From Jatrophihabitans sp. (lineage in GTDB: Bacteria > Actinomycetota > Actinomycetes > Mycobacteriales > Jatrophihabitantaceae): a stretch of 5,271 nt of DNA. Positions within the stretch are counted from its first letter, which is position 1. Each line of letters opens with the position of its first letter. Shown piece by piece: positions 4,182 to 5,271 of the stretch. The notes beneath the pieces are model-generated. The model was not told where the DNA came from. It did not search any database and saw only the letters and a program-made list of their open reading frames with translations. The stretch is from the NCBI GenBank assembly GCA_004299665.1, contig SCQZ01000229.1:1-5271 (forward strand). Reading direction: 5' to 3'. Both the position numbers and the translations under genes were made by a program.

Positions 4182-5271
4182 TCAGCGGAAGTCGCGCGAC
4201 CTCGTGTGCAGCCCCAGGTGCAGGCGCTCGATCCGCTCCGCGAGGACGTTCACGACGACGTCGTCCGTGCGCTCGATCATGCCGCGGATCAGCAGCCCGC
4301 CCGAATCGCGCGCGACCCGGCGGTGCCGGTCCCACACCACCGGATCGACGATGACGTTGACCATCCCCGTCTCGTCCTCCAGGTTGAGGAAGGTGACGCC
4401 GCGGGCGGTGCCCGGGCGCTGCCGGTGCGTGACGACCCCGCCGACCCGCACCCGGGTCCGGTCCGGCATCGTGCGCAGCGCGGCCGCGGTCACGACGCCC
4501 AGCGCGGCGAGCCTCGGGCGCAGCAGCGCCGTCGGGTAGAGCCCCGGGGTGATCCCGGTGGCCCACATGTCGGCGATGAGCTGTTCGGGCCCGGTCATCT
4601 CCGGGATGCCAGCAGGGGGGCTCTCGTCGAACACCGCCACCGCGAGCTGGCCCGGCCGGGCCGACGCCGCCGCACCTGCCGCCCACAGCGCCCCCCGCCG
4701 CGCCCCTGCGAACGCGCCGGCGGTGGCCAGCGCCTCCATCTGCTCGGCGGTGAGCCCGACGCGCCGCGCGAGGTCCGCCATCGAGGCGTACGGCGCGACG
4801 GCCCGCTCGGCGACGATCCGCTCGGCGAGATCGTCACCGATGCCCCGCACGCTCGACAGCCCCAGCCGCACCGCCGGCTGAGGGAGGTCCAGGCACGAGC
4901 ACTGCGAGGCTGTCGTGCCGTCCTCCAGCGTGGCGCCGGCGAGCGAGACGTCCAGCGAGGGCGGGCGCACCTCGATGCCGTGCCGTCGCGCGTCGTGCAC
5001 CAGCGACTGCGGCGAGTAGAACCCCATCGGCTGCGCGTTGAGTAGCGCCGCGCAGAACGCCGCGGGGTAGTGCCGCTTGAGCCAGGACGAGGCGTACACC
5101 AGCAGCGCGAAGGAGATCGAGTGGGACTCGGCGAAGCCGAACGCCGCGAACGCCTGCACCTTCTCGTAGATCGCGTCGGCGGTCTCGCCGGTGATGCCGT
5201 TGGCGGCCATGCCGTCGTACAGCCGGATCTTCAGCGCGCCGATCCGGTCCCGCGAGCGCTTCGACCCCATC
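4182..5271 (-). CDS. dnaE2: DnaE2 / ImuC, error-prone DNA polymerase III alpha subunit (N-terminal part off the window)
   Basis: C-family DNA polymerase for damage-induced translesion synthesis, acting with ImuA'/ImuB and the sliding clamp in bacteria that carry this mutasome. The visible 362 residues are the C-terminal third; full-length DnaE2 is about 1,050-1,150. The methionine at 5270 is internal, part of the conserved MGSKRS segment, not a start. In order from that Met: the finger-region end with GFAESHSISFALLVYASSWL (45-64), the segment NAQPMGFYSPQSLVHDARRHG (78-98) characteristic of DnaE2 rather than replicative DnaE1, a helix-hairpin-helix region (about 136-190, RGIGDDLAERI), and an OB fold (about 272-350, RVRVGGVVTHRQ to NVLAERIERL). 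The protein ends in SRDFR, a typical DnaE2 end as I recall. Polymerase catalytic aspartates and the PHP domain lie outside the window. Its promoter and any LexA site are also out of view. The frame is intact to the stop codon. Confidence 0.95.
   Translation of the reverse strand, partial: MGSKRSRDRIGALKIRLYDGMAANGITGETADAIYEKVQAFAAFGFAESHSISFALLVYASSWLKRHYPAAFCAALLNAQPMGFYSPQSLVHDARRHGIEVRPPSLDVSLAGATLEDGTTASQCSCLDLPQPAVRLGLSSVRGIGDDLAERIVAERAVAPYASMADLARRVGLTAEQMEALATAGAFAGARRGALWAAGAAASARPGQLAVAVFDESPPAGIPEMTGPEQLIADMWATGITPGLYPTALLRPRLAALGVVTAAALRTMPDRTRVRVGGVVTHRQRPGTARGVTFLNLEDETGMVNVIVDPVVWDRHRRVARDSGGLLIRGMIERTDDVVVNVLAERIERLHLGLHTRSRDFR

Noticed and set aside
3285..5045. Rightward 586-codon open frame through the TetR, CBS and dnaE2 genes
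   Set aside because: It overlaps three well-supported genes, crosses the terminator-like palindromes, and gives an Arg/Ala/Gly/Pro-rich product with no domain.
4182..5271. Alternative reading as replicative DnaE1 or as a complete short protein starting at 5270
   Set aside because: The NAQPMGFYSPQSL segment and the SRDFR end fit DnaE2, and the Met at 5270 is part of an internal conserved segment, so the gene is simply cut by the window edge.

Overview
This is a very GC-rich window (about 70 % by eye, with G/C at most third codon positions and GTG starts), typical of an actinobacterial chromosome. It holds five protein genes. Two are cut by the window edges. I saw no tRNA, rRNA, CRISPR array or insertion sequence.

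Left part (1-2720, minus strand): two secretion-type hexameric ATPases of a type IV pilus system. pilB, the extension ATPase, is complete. It is followed 212 bases later by pilT, the retraction ATPase, whose C-terminal part runs off the left edge. pilT has its own ribosome binding site and a good sigma-70-like promoter in the gap, so it may be transcribed partly independently of pilB. The rest of a pilus cluster (pilC, pilA, pilD, pilMNO) would be expected further left, but it is not in view.

Middle (2721-3642): a 262-base divergent intergenic region separates pilB from a rightward TetR-type regulator. It holds a candidate regulator promoter, a perfect short palindrome that is a good candidate TetR operator, and a block of GC-rich hairpins in what would be the pilB leader. 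The regulator converges on the next gene with only 20 bases between stop codons.

Right part (3663-5271, minus strand): a small protein made of two CBS domains, apparently expressed from a leaderless transcript. Upstream of it lies the C-terminal third of dnaE2 (error-prone DNA polymerase, ImuC-type), which enters from the right edge. The 81-base gap between these two holds a perfect 20-bp palindrome and further hairpins, probably the dnaE2 terminator.

The genes form at least three functional groups: pilus motors with a neighbouring regulator, a CBS nucleotide-sensor protein, and mutagenic repair synthesis. I found no convincing undescribed multi-gene system. The more interesting points are unusual residues in the PilB ATPase core and in the TetR recognition helix, the regulatory architecture between pilB and the TetR gene, and the leaderless CBS gene beside a long palindrome.
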